A DNA stretch of 64,000 bases from CAZKVU01 sp964556475 (GCA_964556475.1 CAZKVU010000004.1:1-64000), one strand, 5' to 3'. Positions 50,063 through 59,559 are shown, counted from the stretch's first letter. Notes: generated by a model not told the origin, from the letters alone. Translations and numbers: made by a program.

Positions 50063-51728
50063 ATCGGTATGCAAGTATTAACAATACTATCAGAGTTACC
50101 AGTGAAATGATGTTTGAGATTTTCTCCAGAATGGTTTGTTTATAATCAATTCGTATGGTTGTTGGGGACGCACCTTCAGAATTATTAAGAACAATATGCG
50201 GTCGTCCAAGTGGATCAAGTTCAGTATCTAGTTGTTCAGCATCGTTTACATATACGTGCCAATATGGCGCTGCATGGATATTAACGTAAAAATCCTTTGA
50301 ATTTGTTTGGACGATTCTGTGGTACGGATCATTCTGAAGGACTGCCTGTGACTGCTTGTCTCTAACCTCAATATAATGAGAGAGAAATCGTGGAGGATTT
50401 GCTAACGTACCCATAGAATTCCACACTCGATCATTTGCACTCCGAGGCAGGTATTCAGGAATATTAAAAGCAAGTTTATTTACTTGATAATATTCACTGA
50501 GGTATTGTTCGTGATAATCAAAATATGATATTCCTTTTCTTTCAAAGTATTTCCCATTTAAGACGATAACGAGAACAGAAACGATGAGTACAAGAGGAAC
50601 GAAGTACTTTTTATCTTTTATTAAAAAAACGCCGAGAGCTGAAAAATAACCCGCTCCGAATAGACCGAATACGAGGAGACGCCAAGGGAATTGAAAAACT
50701 TTAAGAACTTGTTCGAAAATTCGCCAGATAAACGAGGATACATATAAAGTCAAAAATAATGATCCGCCTGTAAGTAACAGCATTGCAAGAAACTCTTTTT
50801 TCTCAAAAGCATGTTTTTTCTTTTTCAGTAGTATATAAGCTCCATATATCAACCCAAACCCTGCTAGAATAATATTGATTTTCCCAAGTTTAAACGAAAA
50901 CCCGTCATTGAGGCAGCCTTCTGCTGATCCACCATAATTCCATCCATGAGACGTCCACAATTGCCAAATGCACAGAAAGTGATCACTGTACTTCGTTTGT
51001 GAAGCAACCTGAACAGCGTATGTCTGACCCATCTCAACCAAAGCAGGAATCAAGAAATAACTACTTAGGAGCAGCGCTAATACCACGATCAGTAGGCCTT
51101 TCCTACTTGAACGTATCCATGCATAGGCAAGTAGAATTAATAGTCCCACCAATGAGAGCACATTATGAGAAGTCAGCATGAACGATGCGATCAAGGTTGC
51201 CAATATAAATCTTAGTGGAGTTACCTTTTTGTCTATCGTATCAAGTAAATAGAGTGACAATGGAAGCAAAGCAATAAACCACATCTCAGAGATAGTTCCA
51301 CGTATGAAAATTTCCGCGGCAATGTATGGTGATGAGACATATATCAATGCACCCATAATTGCTGCCCAGAAATTAAACCTGTTCCTCAGCCATGCAAACA
51401 TGCCTATACATGCAACGACCATACTCAACATGAAACTCAATTTCATTGCCGTAACAGGATATATTCCAGAAAGAATCGGAATCGATGTTATCCAATAAGC
51501 TGTTGGAGCATAATAATTATAGAGCGGATAACCCATATGGAATGAAAAATTTGGATCGACGCGTGGAGGAATATGGCCTGCCTTCAGGCTTTGTGCAAAT
51601 CCAAGTGCTCTACCAATCTGCGTCTGGTCATGAAAGGTAAACATTTCCTTTTTTAGAGGATTTAAGTCTCTTCCTAAAATAAAAATTGTTACCAGCAAAA
51701 GTGCGATAAATGCAATTTTTTTATGCAT
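50034..51728 (-). CDS. Large membrane protein with a PTPS-related GT-C-like domain
   Basis: A 564-aa protein with about 12 membrane helices. The first loop carries FTFHDQTQIGRALGFAQSLK and FSFHMGYPLYNYYAPTAYWI, typical of the 6-pyruvoyl-tetrahydropterin-synthase-related membrane domain, which despite its name looks like a GT-C glycosyltransferase and is common in CPR and archaea. The C-terminus has an extracytoplasmic beta-rich domain before a last helix. Function is inferred. It starts 1 nt after the upstream GT39 stop. Confidence 0.75.
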   Translation of the reverse strand: MHKKIAFIALLLVTIFILGRDLNPLKKEMFTFHDQTQIGRALGFAQSLKAGHIPPRVDPNFSFHMGYPLYNYYAPTAYWITSIPILSGIYPVTAMKLSFMLSMVVACIGMFAWLRNRFNFWAAIMGALIYVSSPYIAAEIFIRGTISEMWFIALLPLSLYLLDTIDKKVTPLRFILATLIASFMLTSHNVLSLVGLLILLAYAWIRSSRKGLLIVVLALLLSSYFLIPALVEMGQTYAVQVASQTKYSDHFLCIWQLWTSHGWNYGGSAEGCLNDGFSFKLGKINIILAGFGLIYGAYILLKKKKHAFEKKEFLAMLLLTGGSLFLTLYVSSFIWRIFEQVLKVFQFPWRLLVFGLFGAGYFSALGVFLIKDKKYFVPLVLIVSVLVIVLNGKYFERKGISYFDYHEQYLSEYYQVNKLAFNIPEYLPRSANDRVWNSMGTLANPPRFLSHYIEVRDKQSQAVLQNDPYHRIVQTNSKDFYVNIHAAPYWHVYVNDAEQLDTELDPLGRPHIVLNNSEGASPTTIRIDYKQTILEKISNIISLVTLIVLLILAYRYGRKSSKEK

Positions 51729-51729
51729 G

Positions 51730-53358
51730 TTATTTTTGAGAATCGGTAAGTTTGAAAAGATACAGTGCTGAGTCACATGTTTTTAGTGCTGGATCATTAC
51801 CGAGTAGCTTGTCAAATGGAAGCAGTCTGGATTTCATACAAGGTTTTTCATATTTTTGTATAAGCTGAAGCGGCCATTCGGAAGGAAATTCATCTCGGTG
51901 TGAAAAAACAACATACACATCTTTTGTTTTAAGCAATTCCTGATTTGCATACAGTTCCTTTTCATCCAGCGGCCAAAAGCTCGATAGTGCTATGGTGTCT
52001 GTTGGTAATAAAAATGTATCGAGCACATCGCCTGCCATACCGAATGTTCCTTCGGCTAAAATTGTTGCATTCGGTGACTTTTCGCGAACATATGACACAA
52101 TTTCGCGGGCACCCCATCCGGCCGGCCATCCCTCTAAATACTGACCCCTATCGATTTCCGGGAAAGGAATGGATGCGGGCTTAAGTAAAATAGTGTAATT
52201 AAAATATGAAATGGAACATACGATAAGGGCGCTCACAATAATCAATGTTGATTTTTTTGTATATTGTGCGATTGCATAGGCTGCTGGTATAAGCAAAAGT
52301 CCTCCAATCGATAAAACATACCGCGGAAAGAGTACTCGAGCAACTGTCGAAATCCCAAGATATGCAACAGTGATCCAAATTAGTAAATAAATTGCGATCG
52401 TTTTATTCTTCCTATATAAGAGTATAAGCCCGATAATTGAAAGAATAGGAACAACATATGCCATTTCAGAAAATATGTAATATGGGACATTGATAATATT
52501 GTGTGAAAGATAATTAAATGGGTCAGCTTTCAACTCGTCAAACGTCAAAATAAATGTTTTATTTTTTTCAGATACAAAATGAAAATACGCAGAAAGTCGC
52601 TGAACATTGTAAATGAGAAATGCAATCGCGACTGACACGCCGTATAAAATGGTGAAGTTTATCATCTCTCTCCATTTATGTTGATCACCTATAATTTTCT
52701 TTTTTGCTGTTAGTAGAATTCGCATGATTCCTTCGTGATTTTCATATAAGAAGAAAATGCTCGAACAAAACATAAGCGCAACATAAAGGCGCATCGATGA
52801 TTTTGCAAGCATACCAAACCCTGCAACAAAGCCCAGGATCAGTGCTACATCAAGCCTTCGAGTCCGTGCTAAAACGATTGATAAAAAGAATAACCATATG
52901 GTAAATCCATTAACCGCCGAATCAACCAGGGCCATACGATCAAAAAACAGGAAATATGGTACGAAAATATAGAGCAAAGCAGCAATATAAGCTGTTCTTT
53001 TATTAAATAAATAAGTACAGAGACCAACCAGTCCTGAGAGTGCGAAAAAGCCTGTTGCAACTGAAAAAAGTCTACCGGCGAGGAGTGCATTGGAAGCAAA
53101 TAACTTTAGGAATGGAATTGTTCCCCATGTTTGCAATGGTTGACGACCGTCTGTAAGAGAAATAAATCTCCAGTTTGCATCTCTCCATGCTACTTTAGCC
53201 CAATGAACATATATTCCTTCATCAGAAAAAATGGGAAATTTATCAATATTAAATAGTCGAGTAGCAAAAAATAGTCCGACTAATCCGAGTAGTATTAAAA
53301 AATCGGTACGGGTAAGGAGTTTCTTAATTGCTGATATATAGTCGAAAACATTAAACAT
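51730..53358 (-). CDS. GT-C (GT39/ArnT-like) glycosyltransferase
   Basis: A 542-aa polytopic enzyme. The first-loop motif FPIFSDEGIYVHWAKVAWRD with an acidic pair, then DGRQPLQTWGTIPFLKLF, matches the protein-mannosyltransferase and ArnT group. It has a soluble C-terminal domain. The family start is the ATG at 53358 (MFNVFDYISAI), just after the upstream stop. One of at least four GT39-like paralogues in the region. Confidence 0.84.
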   Translation of the reverse strand: MFNVFDYISAIKKLLTRTDFLILLGLVGLFFATRLFNIDKFPIFSDEGIYVHWAKVAWRDANWRFISLTDGRQPLQTWGTIPFLKLFASNALLAGRLFSVATGFFALSGLVGLCTYLFNKRTAYIAALLYIFVPYFLFFDRMALVDSAVNGFTIWLFFLSIVLARTRRLDVALILGFVAGFGMLAKSSMRLYVALMFCSSIFFLYENHEGIMRILLTAKKKIIGDQHKWREMINFTILYGVSVAIAFLIYNVQRLSAYFHFVSEKNKTFILTFDELKADPFNYLSHNIINVPYYIFSEMAYVVPILSIIGLILLYRKNKTIAIYLLIWITVAYLGISTVARVLFPRYVLSIGGLLLIPAAYAIAQYTKKSTLIIVSALIVCSISYFNYTILLKPASIPFPEIDRGQYLEGWPAGWGAREIVSYVREKSPNATILAEGTFGMAGDVLDTFLLPTDTIALSSFWPLDEKELYANQELLKTKDVYVVFSHRDEFPSEWPLQLIQKYEKPCMKSRLLPFDKLLGNDPALKTCDSALYLFKLTDSQK

Positions 53359-53360
53359 AC

Positions 53361-54938
53361 TTATTTCTTGGAATATACTTCCCACTCACCAAAATAACAC
53401 TCTGTAACTTTATTATACCCTTTCAAAATATCTGCAGCTTCTTGTAATTCAAGCTTTGTCAGATCATCCTTAGATACAATAACTAAATTATCCTCCTGAA
53501 GATGCTTATTGAAGTCTTCAATTTTGTAATAAAAATGAATTTTTTTGTCAGAGTAATACACGAACGATGTTGAACCTCCATGAATAAATGAAGATTTTGC
53601 ATCAAGATGGGCTGCTTCAAGTACATTCTGTGTTTGTCTTTCTTGTGCATCAACTAATTGCGTTACTGAACTCGCTGATAATGAATGTATACACTTACCC
53701 AACTTAATTCTGTCGTTCATATTGTTAGATGTTATTTTCAAAGCATATGTTTGTGGAATAAATCTATATAAAAATATTCCGACAATCATAACGACCAATA
53801 TCTTTCTAATAAGCGGATTCTTCAATTTAATATATGCATAGGGTACAACCAGTGAAAAAAGTGGAATTATGGTTGTGAAATACCATGAAATTTTACTTTT
53901 AGATACCATGAGCAGCGTAAAAAAAGGGATTGCAGAGAACAATATGAGGTAATTCATCCAGGAATCACTGTGATAAACTTTCATTAATCTGCTCCACAAT
54001 GGTTTGATATGTAATCTATTCTTTTTAAAATCAAAAATATCATTCAGAATAAGTACGAAACCGAGAGCAATAACAATACTTAACACATTAAAATTCAACA
54101 ATGCAGTTAGTGGGTAGAAAATTTTTTCTCCGAATTCATACTCTTTTCCAAAAAGCATCAATTTTGAAAATCCAAAATGCAGCTCAATTGGAACCATCAC
54201 TCTTTTAATCACCTGATCGTACACATGGGCGTTAATAAATTCTTGTCCGAACCGAGCAAAACTGTAAATATGCCACGCTAATGGGAGCAAAAGGAGCGCT
54301 GCTGCTCTTACAATACTTTGCCTGGTTAAACGAATTTTTTTTGTATTAAGGATTTCAAAACCGAGAGGATACAAGCCTACAAGCGATTTTGAGTACGTAC
54401 CAAAACAAATGAAAAACAACTTCCACCAAAATCTATCGTATGTTAAGAAGTAACCAAGCCACCCGACACTTAAGATTGTGTCTGTATTAATCTGGGTTGA
54501 TCTTTCAAGAAAAAGTGGTGTTGAAGCAGTTATCAATACGGGAATAAGGTAAATAAATTCTCGATGTATATGAGTCAATCCATCAAGTGACTCCTGAAAA
54601 AAATGACGCATAAGCTTCCTGCTCAGTAAATAGGTAAATCCGAGCATTATTGCAGCGTACCCAACCATCCATAATCGACCATAAAATTCATGATCCCTAT
54701 CATTCGTCACGGCAAAGATTGCAGCTAACTGATAATGAGATAGTGCTGGTTTATCAAGCCATATATCCCCGTTAAAACGAGCCTGGAAACTTTTGTAATG
54801 AATCAATTCCTGGGCAACCTCAGCATAAAACCCTTCATCCCAATCATAAAATGCAACATGACGCATTTGATAAGCTCTGAAAACAAGACCGAAAATAATA
54901 AAAATAAGAATAGCGACCTGAAATAGATTCTTACGCAT
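53361..54938 (-). CDS. GT-C (GT39/ArnT-like) glycosyltransferase
   Basis: A 525-aa polytopic membrane enzyme with FYDWDEGFYAEVAQELIHYK in the first loop (the DE catalytic pair of ArnT-type transferases), then DIWLDKPALSHYQLAAIF. A C-terminal soluble domain follows the membrane helices. The ATG at 54938 overlaps the upstream ALG5-like stop by 8 nt; an ATG at 54947 is also possible. Cotranscribed with the adjacent ALG5-like donor enzyme, which may supply its lipid-linked sugar. Confidence 0.85.
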   Translation of the reverse strand: MRKNLFQVAILIFIIFGLVFRAYQMRHVAFYDWDEGFYAEVAQELIHYKSFQARFNGDIWLDKPALSHYQLAAIFAVTNDRDHEFYGRLWMVGYAAIMLGFTYLLSRKLMRHFFQESLDGLTHIHREFIYLIPVLITASTPLFLERSTQINTDTILSVGWLGYFLTYDRFWWKLFFICFGTYSKSLVGLYPLGFEILNTKKIRLTRQSIVRAAALLLLPLAWHIYSFARFGQEFINAHVYDQVIKRVMVPIELHFGFSKLMLFGKEYEFGEKIFYPLTALLNFNVLSIVIALGFVLILNDIFDFKKNRLHIKPLWSRLMKVYHSDSWMNYLILFSAIPFFTLLMVSKSKISWYFTTIIPLFSLVVPYAYIKLKNPLIRKILVVMIVGIFLYRFIPQTYALKITSNNMNDRIKLGKCIHSLSASSVTQLVDAQERQTQNVLEAAHLDAKSSFIHGGSTSFVYYSDKKIHFYYKIEDFNKHLQEDNLVIVSKDDLTKLELQEAADILKGYNKVTECYFGEWEVYSKK

Positions 54939-55677
54939 ATTTGCCATGAATATCGTTGAGTTTAATCTGGACAATATCTCTAACCGTTTCAATTGAATCT
55001 TTTACAAAAGATACATTTTTTGTTTCTGCATGACGCCAGGCAACATGAACTTCAACGATCTTGTATCCCAGTTTCTGTGCTACAAAGAGAAATTCAAGAT
55101 CAAAACCTGCTGATACTGATGATCCGCTTGCAATCTTATCTTCTGTAAATACTTGGAGCTTGGAAATAATCTTTTGAGCCACATCAGTCTTAAAACCCTT
55201 GAATCCGCATTGTGTGTCAACAATACCATTAAGCCCAATGAAGAAATCCCGCACGAGAACAAGCCCAAGTGATTGCATGCGTCGAGATATTGGTGCGCCA
55301 GAACGTTCTTTCTCCCGTGACCCTATAACTACTTTTTCACCTGTTTCAAACTCGCGAATTATTTTAAGAGATTCTTCTATTGGTGTAGCTAAATCAATAT
55401 CGGAAAAAATAACATATTCCCCTTTCGCCCGTTTAATTCCCTCAATAACAGCCAGTGCTTTCCCTTGATGTTTTTTCTCAATTAGTCTAAAAAATGAAAA
55501 TTTATGGAGATACACGTCTCGAATTGTTTGTGCGGATTTATCTGTGGATCCATCATCAATAATTAAAACCTCAATGAATTTCTTATTTTCAAGAATAAAA
55601 TTGCCTATTCTATCGAGCACACCCTTTTGAATATTAATCTCTTCGTTGTAGCAAGGAATGATCAGTGAAATTGTCAT
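54931..55677 (-). CDS. Polyprenyl-phosphate glycosyltransferase (ALG5-like GT2)
   Basis: A 248-aa GT2 with LIIPCYNEEINIQKGVLDRI, IIDDGSTDKSAQTIRDV, the metal site FSDIDLATP and GSREKERSGAPISRR. The DIDLaTP and GSR pattern is that of dolichyl-phosphate beta-glucosyltransferase. It would make undecaprenyl-phosphate glucose or a related donor for the adjacent GT39 enzymes. No membrane segment is evident. Confidence 0.87.
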   Translation of the reverse strand: MTISLIIPCYNEEINIQKGVLDRIGNFILENKKFIEVLIIDDGSTDKSAQTIRDVYLHKFSFFRLIEKKHQGKALAVIEGIKRAKGEYVIFSDIDLATPIEESLKIIREFETGEKVVIGSREKERSGAPISRRMQSLGLVLVRDFFIGLNGIVDTQCGFKGFKTDVAQKIISKLQVFTEDKIASGSSVSAGFDLEFLFVAQKLGYKIVEVHVAWRHAETKNVSFVKDSIETVRDIVQIKLNDIHGKYA

Positions 55678-55681
55678 GAAT

Positions 55682-57166
55682 TTAGTTCGTTAATTTATAT
55701 ATTGTAACACCCTCAACTTCCCACTGGCCTACGATTTTATGAGGATTAAAGAACGTTATACTCCATTGAGGAGCTTTTAATGGCTCGCACGTGCGTTCAC
55801 ACACCGCAAACATTTCAGTTCCCTTCTCTAAGCTATCTTTTGCAAGCGGACGCTTACCCCATAGCTCCAGGAAATAACGATAAGTATTGTCGTCATAATA
55901 ATCTGGGATACCTGAAACCTGATATAAATCTGATGTGACATGATCATAAATTGCTTTGGAAATATGTTCGGCATGATTAATTTGATAATTAGGTGTGCCA
56001 TACAAAAAATAATACATATGAGATTGAAGCAACATGAAAACAGCAAGGACAACTGGAATGATAATTTTCAATTTCTTAGACCAGAAGAATTCGTAAAGCA
56101 CATATGCGACGATCACAAAGTAATAAGGATATAACGCGCCAAAATAATGTGATAATTTTTGACCAGTAAAATGATGCGTCATAAAGAAACCGACAATAAA
56201 TGTTAGTGATAAAAATGCGATTTTCTTATTTTTTTTGAACGAATAAACACAAAGTGCACATAGTGCTAAGAAAGTAATAAATGCGACACTTTCATTAATT
56301 TTCAAGGTGACGAGATAACTCTGAAATTGAGCAAATGAAAGCATAAGCCCCTTCATGTCAAACCATGATATGCCACTGCCATCGCTGTTAAATACAACCC
56401 TCGTGAAACTGTGGTAATTTATGAGTCCATGACGAATGTCAAAAATAATAAGAGGTGCTGAGATTGTAATAAACCCAACACAGAGAATCATCAAATTTAG
56501 AATACGCTTGAGTGGTTTTTTTGTCTGAAAAATTGACAGAACACCGGCGAGTGCAAGTGGTGCACACAATGCGAGCGTTATGTAATGTAATTGCATGCAC
56601 ATTGATAAGAAGGCTCCGCTTGCAAAAAAAAGTAGTTTTTTGTTTGTTTTCAGCGCTTTTATGAAAAAATAAAAGGTAAAGAATGAAAAGTACGGTAGCA
56701 AGTTTGGATTCCAGGAAAAGCGAGCTGCCTCAACAATAACATGAGTAAACAAGAAAAAGATAGATACAAAAAGCGCGATCTGTTTATTAAACAAATCTCT
56801 CGCCATAAAATAAATTGCGATGATAGAAATGAGCGACAGGATTGCCACTCCTACAGCTGGACCGATTGGATTAAAATTAAAAAGTAATAGCCAGGGAGCA
56901 ATAAGATAATAATAAAACGGACCCAAAAATACTCCTCCAACAGATGAGGTTGCACCTACGGCTGGCAGGTGTTCAAGTGTTACGATCCTTTTTAGAATGA
57001 TAACATCCCGACCCTGATCGCCTAGAAAGGTGACGAAGCCAGGAAAATTAACCAGTCGAATAAATGCGCCAATGACCCACAAAAAAAGAAATGCCCTCAA
57101 ATAAGGATCTTTAAGTTCGTGCTTTACTATTTTGTTAACTCTCTGTGCTATACTTTTCATGAGCAT
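55682..57166 (-). CDS. GT-C (GT39-like) glycosyltransferase
   Basis: A 494-aa polytopic protein. The first loop has FVTFLGDQGRDVIILKRIVT and LPAVGATSSVGGVFLGPFYY, the LGDQGRD and GP.YY pattern of a GT39-like subgroup. The C-terminal soluble part contains CERTCEP. It is the first gene of an eight-gene minus-strand unit down to 46936. The start may be 57166 or the ATG two codons later (57160). A TATAAT (57186-57181) inside the divergent gene would start transcription near 57174. Confidence 0.82.
   Translation of the reverse strand: MLMKSIAQRVNKIVKHELKDPYLRAFLFLWVIGAFIRLVNFPGFVTFLGDQGRDVIILKRIVTLEHLPAVGATSSVGGVFLGPFYYYLIAPWLLLFNFNPIGPAVGVAILSLISIIAIYFMARDLFNKQIALFVSIFFLFTHVIVEAARFSWNPNLLPYFSFFTFYFFIKALKTNKKLLFFASGAFLSMCMQLHYITLALCAPLALAGVLSIFQTKKPLKRILNLMILCVGFITISAPLIIFDIRHGLINYHSFTRVVFNSDGSGISWFDMKGLMLSFAQFQSYLVTLKINESVAFITFLALCALCVYSFKKNKKIAFLSLTFIVGFFMTHHFTGQKLSHYFGALYPYYFVIVAYVLYEFFWSKKLKIIIPVVLAVFMLLQSHMYYFLYGTPNYQINHAEHISKAIYDHVTSDLYQVSGIPDYYDDNTYRYFLELWGKRPLAKDSLEKGTEMFAVCERTCEPLKAPQWSITFFNPHKIVGQWEVEGVTIYKLTN
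57149..57154 (+). promoter_or_regulatory. Extended -10 promoter of the PIG-V-like gene
   Basis: TGC (57146-57148) then TATACT (57149-57154), 18 nt before the ATG at 57173. It lies inside the first codons of the divergent GT39 gene. Confidence 0.45.
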
Positions 57167-57172
57167 CCACGT

Positions 57173-58399
57173 ATGAAACTATTATACAGAAAGTATAAAG
57201 AGCATGTTTTTATCACTGTGATTTGTATTGTTTCCACGGTCATTTTATGGCTTCCTTTCCTGCTCAGATCTGATTCAATTAACGGTATCGAAACTACTGG
57301 AATAACGTTTGACGAGGTAAGAAAAAACTGGGATGGACCACTGTATATAATTCCGGCAAAAACGTTGTATGACAAAAGCCATGAACTTGCACAGGCGAGC
57401 CCTCTCGGATTATCTCCCGTGTATTTTTCAGCTCATTTTCCTTTATATCCATTAACTATTCGGGCCCTTGCTCCGTTAGTTGGATACACCAATGCAATGC
57501 TATTCTCAACGATCATAGCCGCAGTCATCTTGTTTAATTTCTTTTATTATGTAGTAAAAAAATTAAGCCTGAGCAATAATCCGCTCATACTCACCCTTGT
57601 TTTTATGATTTTTACCCCCAGACTCCTTGTTGCTCGATCAGTAGGATCGCCAGAACCACTCTTTTTACTTTTAATCCTTGCATCGCTATTCTTTTTTGCA
57701 AAGAAAAAATATGCTCTATCAGCTATAGCAGGATCCTTAAGCATTCTGACCAAATCACCTGGCGGTTTACTATTCTTCGCGTATGCTCTTTATGCCATGT
57801 TTGAGTATAAACGCACTCGAAAATTCGAGTCACAATGGTTATGGTTTTTACTTATTCCGTTAACTTTTGTAGGGCTTTGCTTTTTTTATCAACAGCAAAT
57901 TGGAGATTTCTGGGCATATTTTCATTCTGGTGATAATATTCATCTACTTTTCCCTCCGTATCAAGCATTTAATTATCAAGCGTTGTGGGTTGGGACTGGC
58001 TGGCTTGAGGATGTAGTATTTATCTATCTCTTTTATGGTCTAACCGTAATGCAACTTGTGCCGGCAGGAGATTCATTCCACACCTTTGATAGATTGGTGC
58101 AATTTTTCAAATTCGAAATAAGTAAAGTTGTTTTTGGTGAGGAACATCAACGAATAAAATTGGCTTTTTTCTATTTTGCTACAATCTTTTTTATTGCAAT
58201 AATTTCGGTACAGCATCGCGATATAGCGCGCTATTCACTTCCTCTTCTGCCGATCGCGCTTATTACATTTGAAAAATTCTTCACATCAAGAAAATTCTTG
58301 ATCGTTCTTATCTTTGTACTCCCTGCAGTTTATGCCTTTGCGTGGAATTTTATGCTGACGAACGCTGCTCCAATAACCGAATGGTCAATATTTATGTAG
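57173..58399 (+). CDS. PIG-V-like GT-C mannosyltransferase
   Basis: A 408-aa polytopic protein with about nine membrane helices. The first loop contains VRKNWDGPLYIIPAKTLYDK, whose NWDGP..Y recalls the WD motif of PIG-V-type alpha-mannosyltransferases, and YFSAHFPLYPLTIRALAP. The likely donor is a polyprenyl-phosphate sugar. The ATG at 57173 is preferred to an earlier in-frame codon (57119) that lies upstream of the -10 box. It ends 9 nt from tRNA-Cys on the opposite strand. Confidence 0.78.
   Translation: MKLLYRKYKEHVFITVICIVSTVILWLPFLLRSDSINGIETTGITFDEVRKNWDGPLYIIPAKTLYDKSHELAQASPLGLSPVYFSAHFPLYPLTIRALAPLVGYTNAMLFSTIIAAVILFNFFYYVVKKLSLSNNPLILTLVFMIFTPRLLVARSVGSPEPLFLLLILASLFFFAKKKYALSAIAGSLSILTKSPGGLLFFAYALYAMFEYKRTRKFESQWLWFLLIPLTFVGLCFFYQQQIGDFWAYFHSGDNIHLLFPPYQAFNYQALWVGTGWLEDVVFIYLFYGLTVMQLVPAGDSFHTFDRLVQFFKFEISKVVFGEEHQRIKLAFFYFATIFFIAIISVQHRDIARYSLPLLPIALITFEKFFTSRKFLIVLIFVLPAVYAFAWNFMLTNAAPITEWSIFM
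57181..57186 (-). promoter_or_regulatory. -10 box of the eight-gene glycosyltransferase unit
   Basis: TATAAT on the minus strand, inside the start of the divergent gene. With the opposite promoter, the two divergent transcripts would overlap by about a dozen nt at their 5' ends. Confidence 0.4.
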
Positions 58400-58408
58400 A
58401 TCGATATG

Positions 58409-58480
58409 AGGTGCGGGCGGGAATCGAACCCGCGCATGTCGGTTTTGCAGACCGAAGCGTTTCCACTTCGCCACCGCACC
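58409..58480 (-). tRNA. tRNA-Cys (GCA)
   Basis: A 72-nt cloverleaf on the minus strand. The acceptor stem is GGTGCGG with CCGCACC, the D-arm has a 3-bp GCG/CGC stem, the anticodon stem is TCGGT/ACCGA with loop CTGCAAA (anticodon GCA), and the T-arm is GCGGG TTCGATT CCCGC. The discriminator is U, as required for tRNA-Cys. The 3' CCA is not encoded. Both flanking protein genes are on the plus strand. Confidence 0.95.
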
Positions 58481-58489
58481 AGATTCCTC

Positions 58490-58498
58490 ATTATACCA
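58490..58498 (-). promoter_or_regulatory. Extended -10 promoter of tRNA-Cys
   Basis: TGG followed by TATAAT (58495-58490), 9 nt before the tRNA 5' end. Confidence 0.55.
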
Positions 58499-58524
58499 AT
58501 TTATAATGCTATTTTAGGCTTGTT

Positions 58525-58539
58525 CAGGTATAATACCTG
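58525..58539 (+). promoter_or_regulatory. Perfect palindrome embedding the -10 box of the MacAB-like operon
   Basis: CAGGTATAATACCTG is a perfect inverted repeat (7 + 1 + 7) containing TATAAT (58529-58534), 8 nt before the ATG at 58543. A dimeric repressor bound here would directly cover the -10 box. A symmetric -10 could also fire in both directions. No regulator gene is adjacent. Confidence 0.65.
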
Positions 58540-58542
58540 ATT

Positions 58543-59559
58543 ATGTTTAAGGCCACAATAGACAAAATAATGAAACATAAAAAAATCGTTGCTGGTGTTA
58601 TTGTCATAATTCTTATCATATTCTTCCTCAATAATCGTAAAAAATCCGATGCCTTAAAAGATGTCCAATCATTTTCTGTTAAAAAATCCAATATTCAAGA
58701 AGAACTCGTCTTATCTGGAGAAATAAAAGCGTCAGATTATGCTAAATTACCATTTCAAACTGGTGGAAGGCTTACATACGTTGGAGTACAAGAAGGTGAT
58801 TTTGTTAAGAAAGGAAAACTTATAGCTTCTCTTGACCAAAGACAATTGCAAAAGCAGCTCAAAAAAGATCTTAACGATTATCTCACAACACGATGGACAT
58901 TTGACCAAACAAAGTCTGATAATAAAGATGTTGTAAAAAGCGAAGCAGTGCAGCGAGTTCTTGATAAATCTCAATTTACACTGGACAATAGCGTGCTTGA
59001 TGTGGAAATACAAAATGTCGCACTTGAATTCGCCAATTTATACTCACCAATTAATGGAGTTGTAACGAATACAAATGACCTTCACCCAGGGATGAATATT
59101 AGTGCAGCTGCTTACTTTGAAGTTGTGAATCCTGATACGCTTTACTTTGAAGTTACTGCAGATCAAACAGAATTAACTCAAATTAAAGAAGGCCAACAAG
59201 GCACACTTATACTCGATGCCTACCCTAATGAAAAAATCAGTGGAACAATTTCCCAAATTTCTTTTTCACCAAAGGAGGATGAGTCAGGTACGGTGTATAA
59301 AGTTAGATTTACCATCACAGGACCGAATGACAATCTTAAATACCGCCTTGGAATGACTGGAGACGTCACCTTTATCACCAAAGCAAAAAAGAATGTCATG
59401 TATGTACCATTCAATTATCTTCATGAAGACGGCAATGGTAATTATGTCTATACAGATAAGGAAAAGAAAATGAAGAAAAAAGTCAAAACCGGCATCGAGT
59501 CAGATACAAAAGTTGAAATTACTTCTGGTCTGAAGGAGGGTGATGTGATCTATGATTAA
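58543..59559 (+). CDS. MacA/HlyD-like membrane fusion (adaptor) protein
   Basis: A 338-aa adaptor. N-terminal membrane anchor (about 14-30), a barrel-sandwich lipoyl-like domain (LPFQTGGRLTYVGVQEGDFV, then LYSPINGVVTNTNDLHPG), a helical hairpin (about 98-160) and beta-barrel domains (GTLILDAYPNEKISGTISQI). The hairpin is short, fitting a cell without an outer membrane. It overlaps the ABC gene by 8 nt and forms a MacA-MacB-like exporter with the next two genes. Substrate unknown. Confidence 0.88.
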   Translation: MFKATIDKIMKHKKIVAGVIVIILIIFFLNNRKKSDALKDVQSFSVKKSNIQEELVLSGEIKASDYAKLPFQTGGRLTYVGVQEGDFVKKGKLIASLDQRQLQKQLKKDLNDYLTTRWTFDQTKSDNKDVVKSEAVQRVLDKSQFTLDNSVLDVEIQNVALEFANLYSPINGVVTNTNDLHPGMNISAAAYFEVVNPDTLYFEVTADQTELTQIKEGQQGTLILDAYPNEKISGTISQISFSPKEDESGTVYKVRFTITGPNDNLKYRLGMTGDVTFITKAKKNVMYVPFNYLHEDGNGNYVYTDKEKKMKKKVKTGIESDTKVEITSGLKEGDVIYD

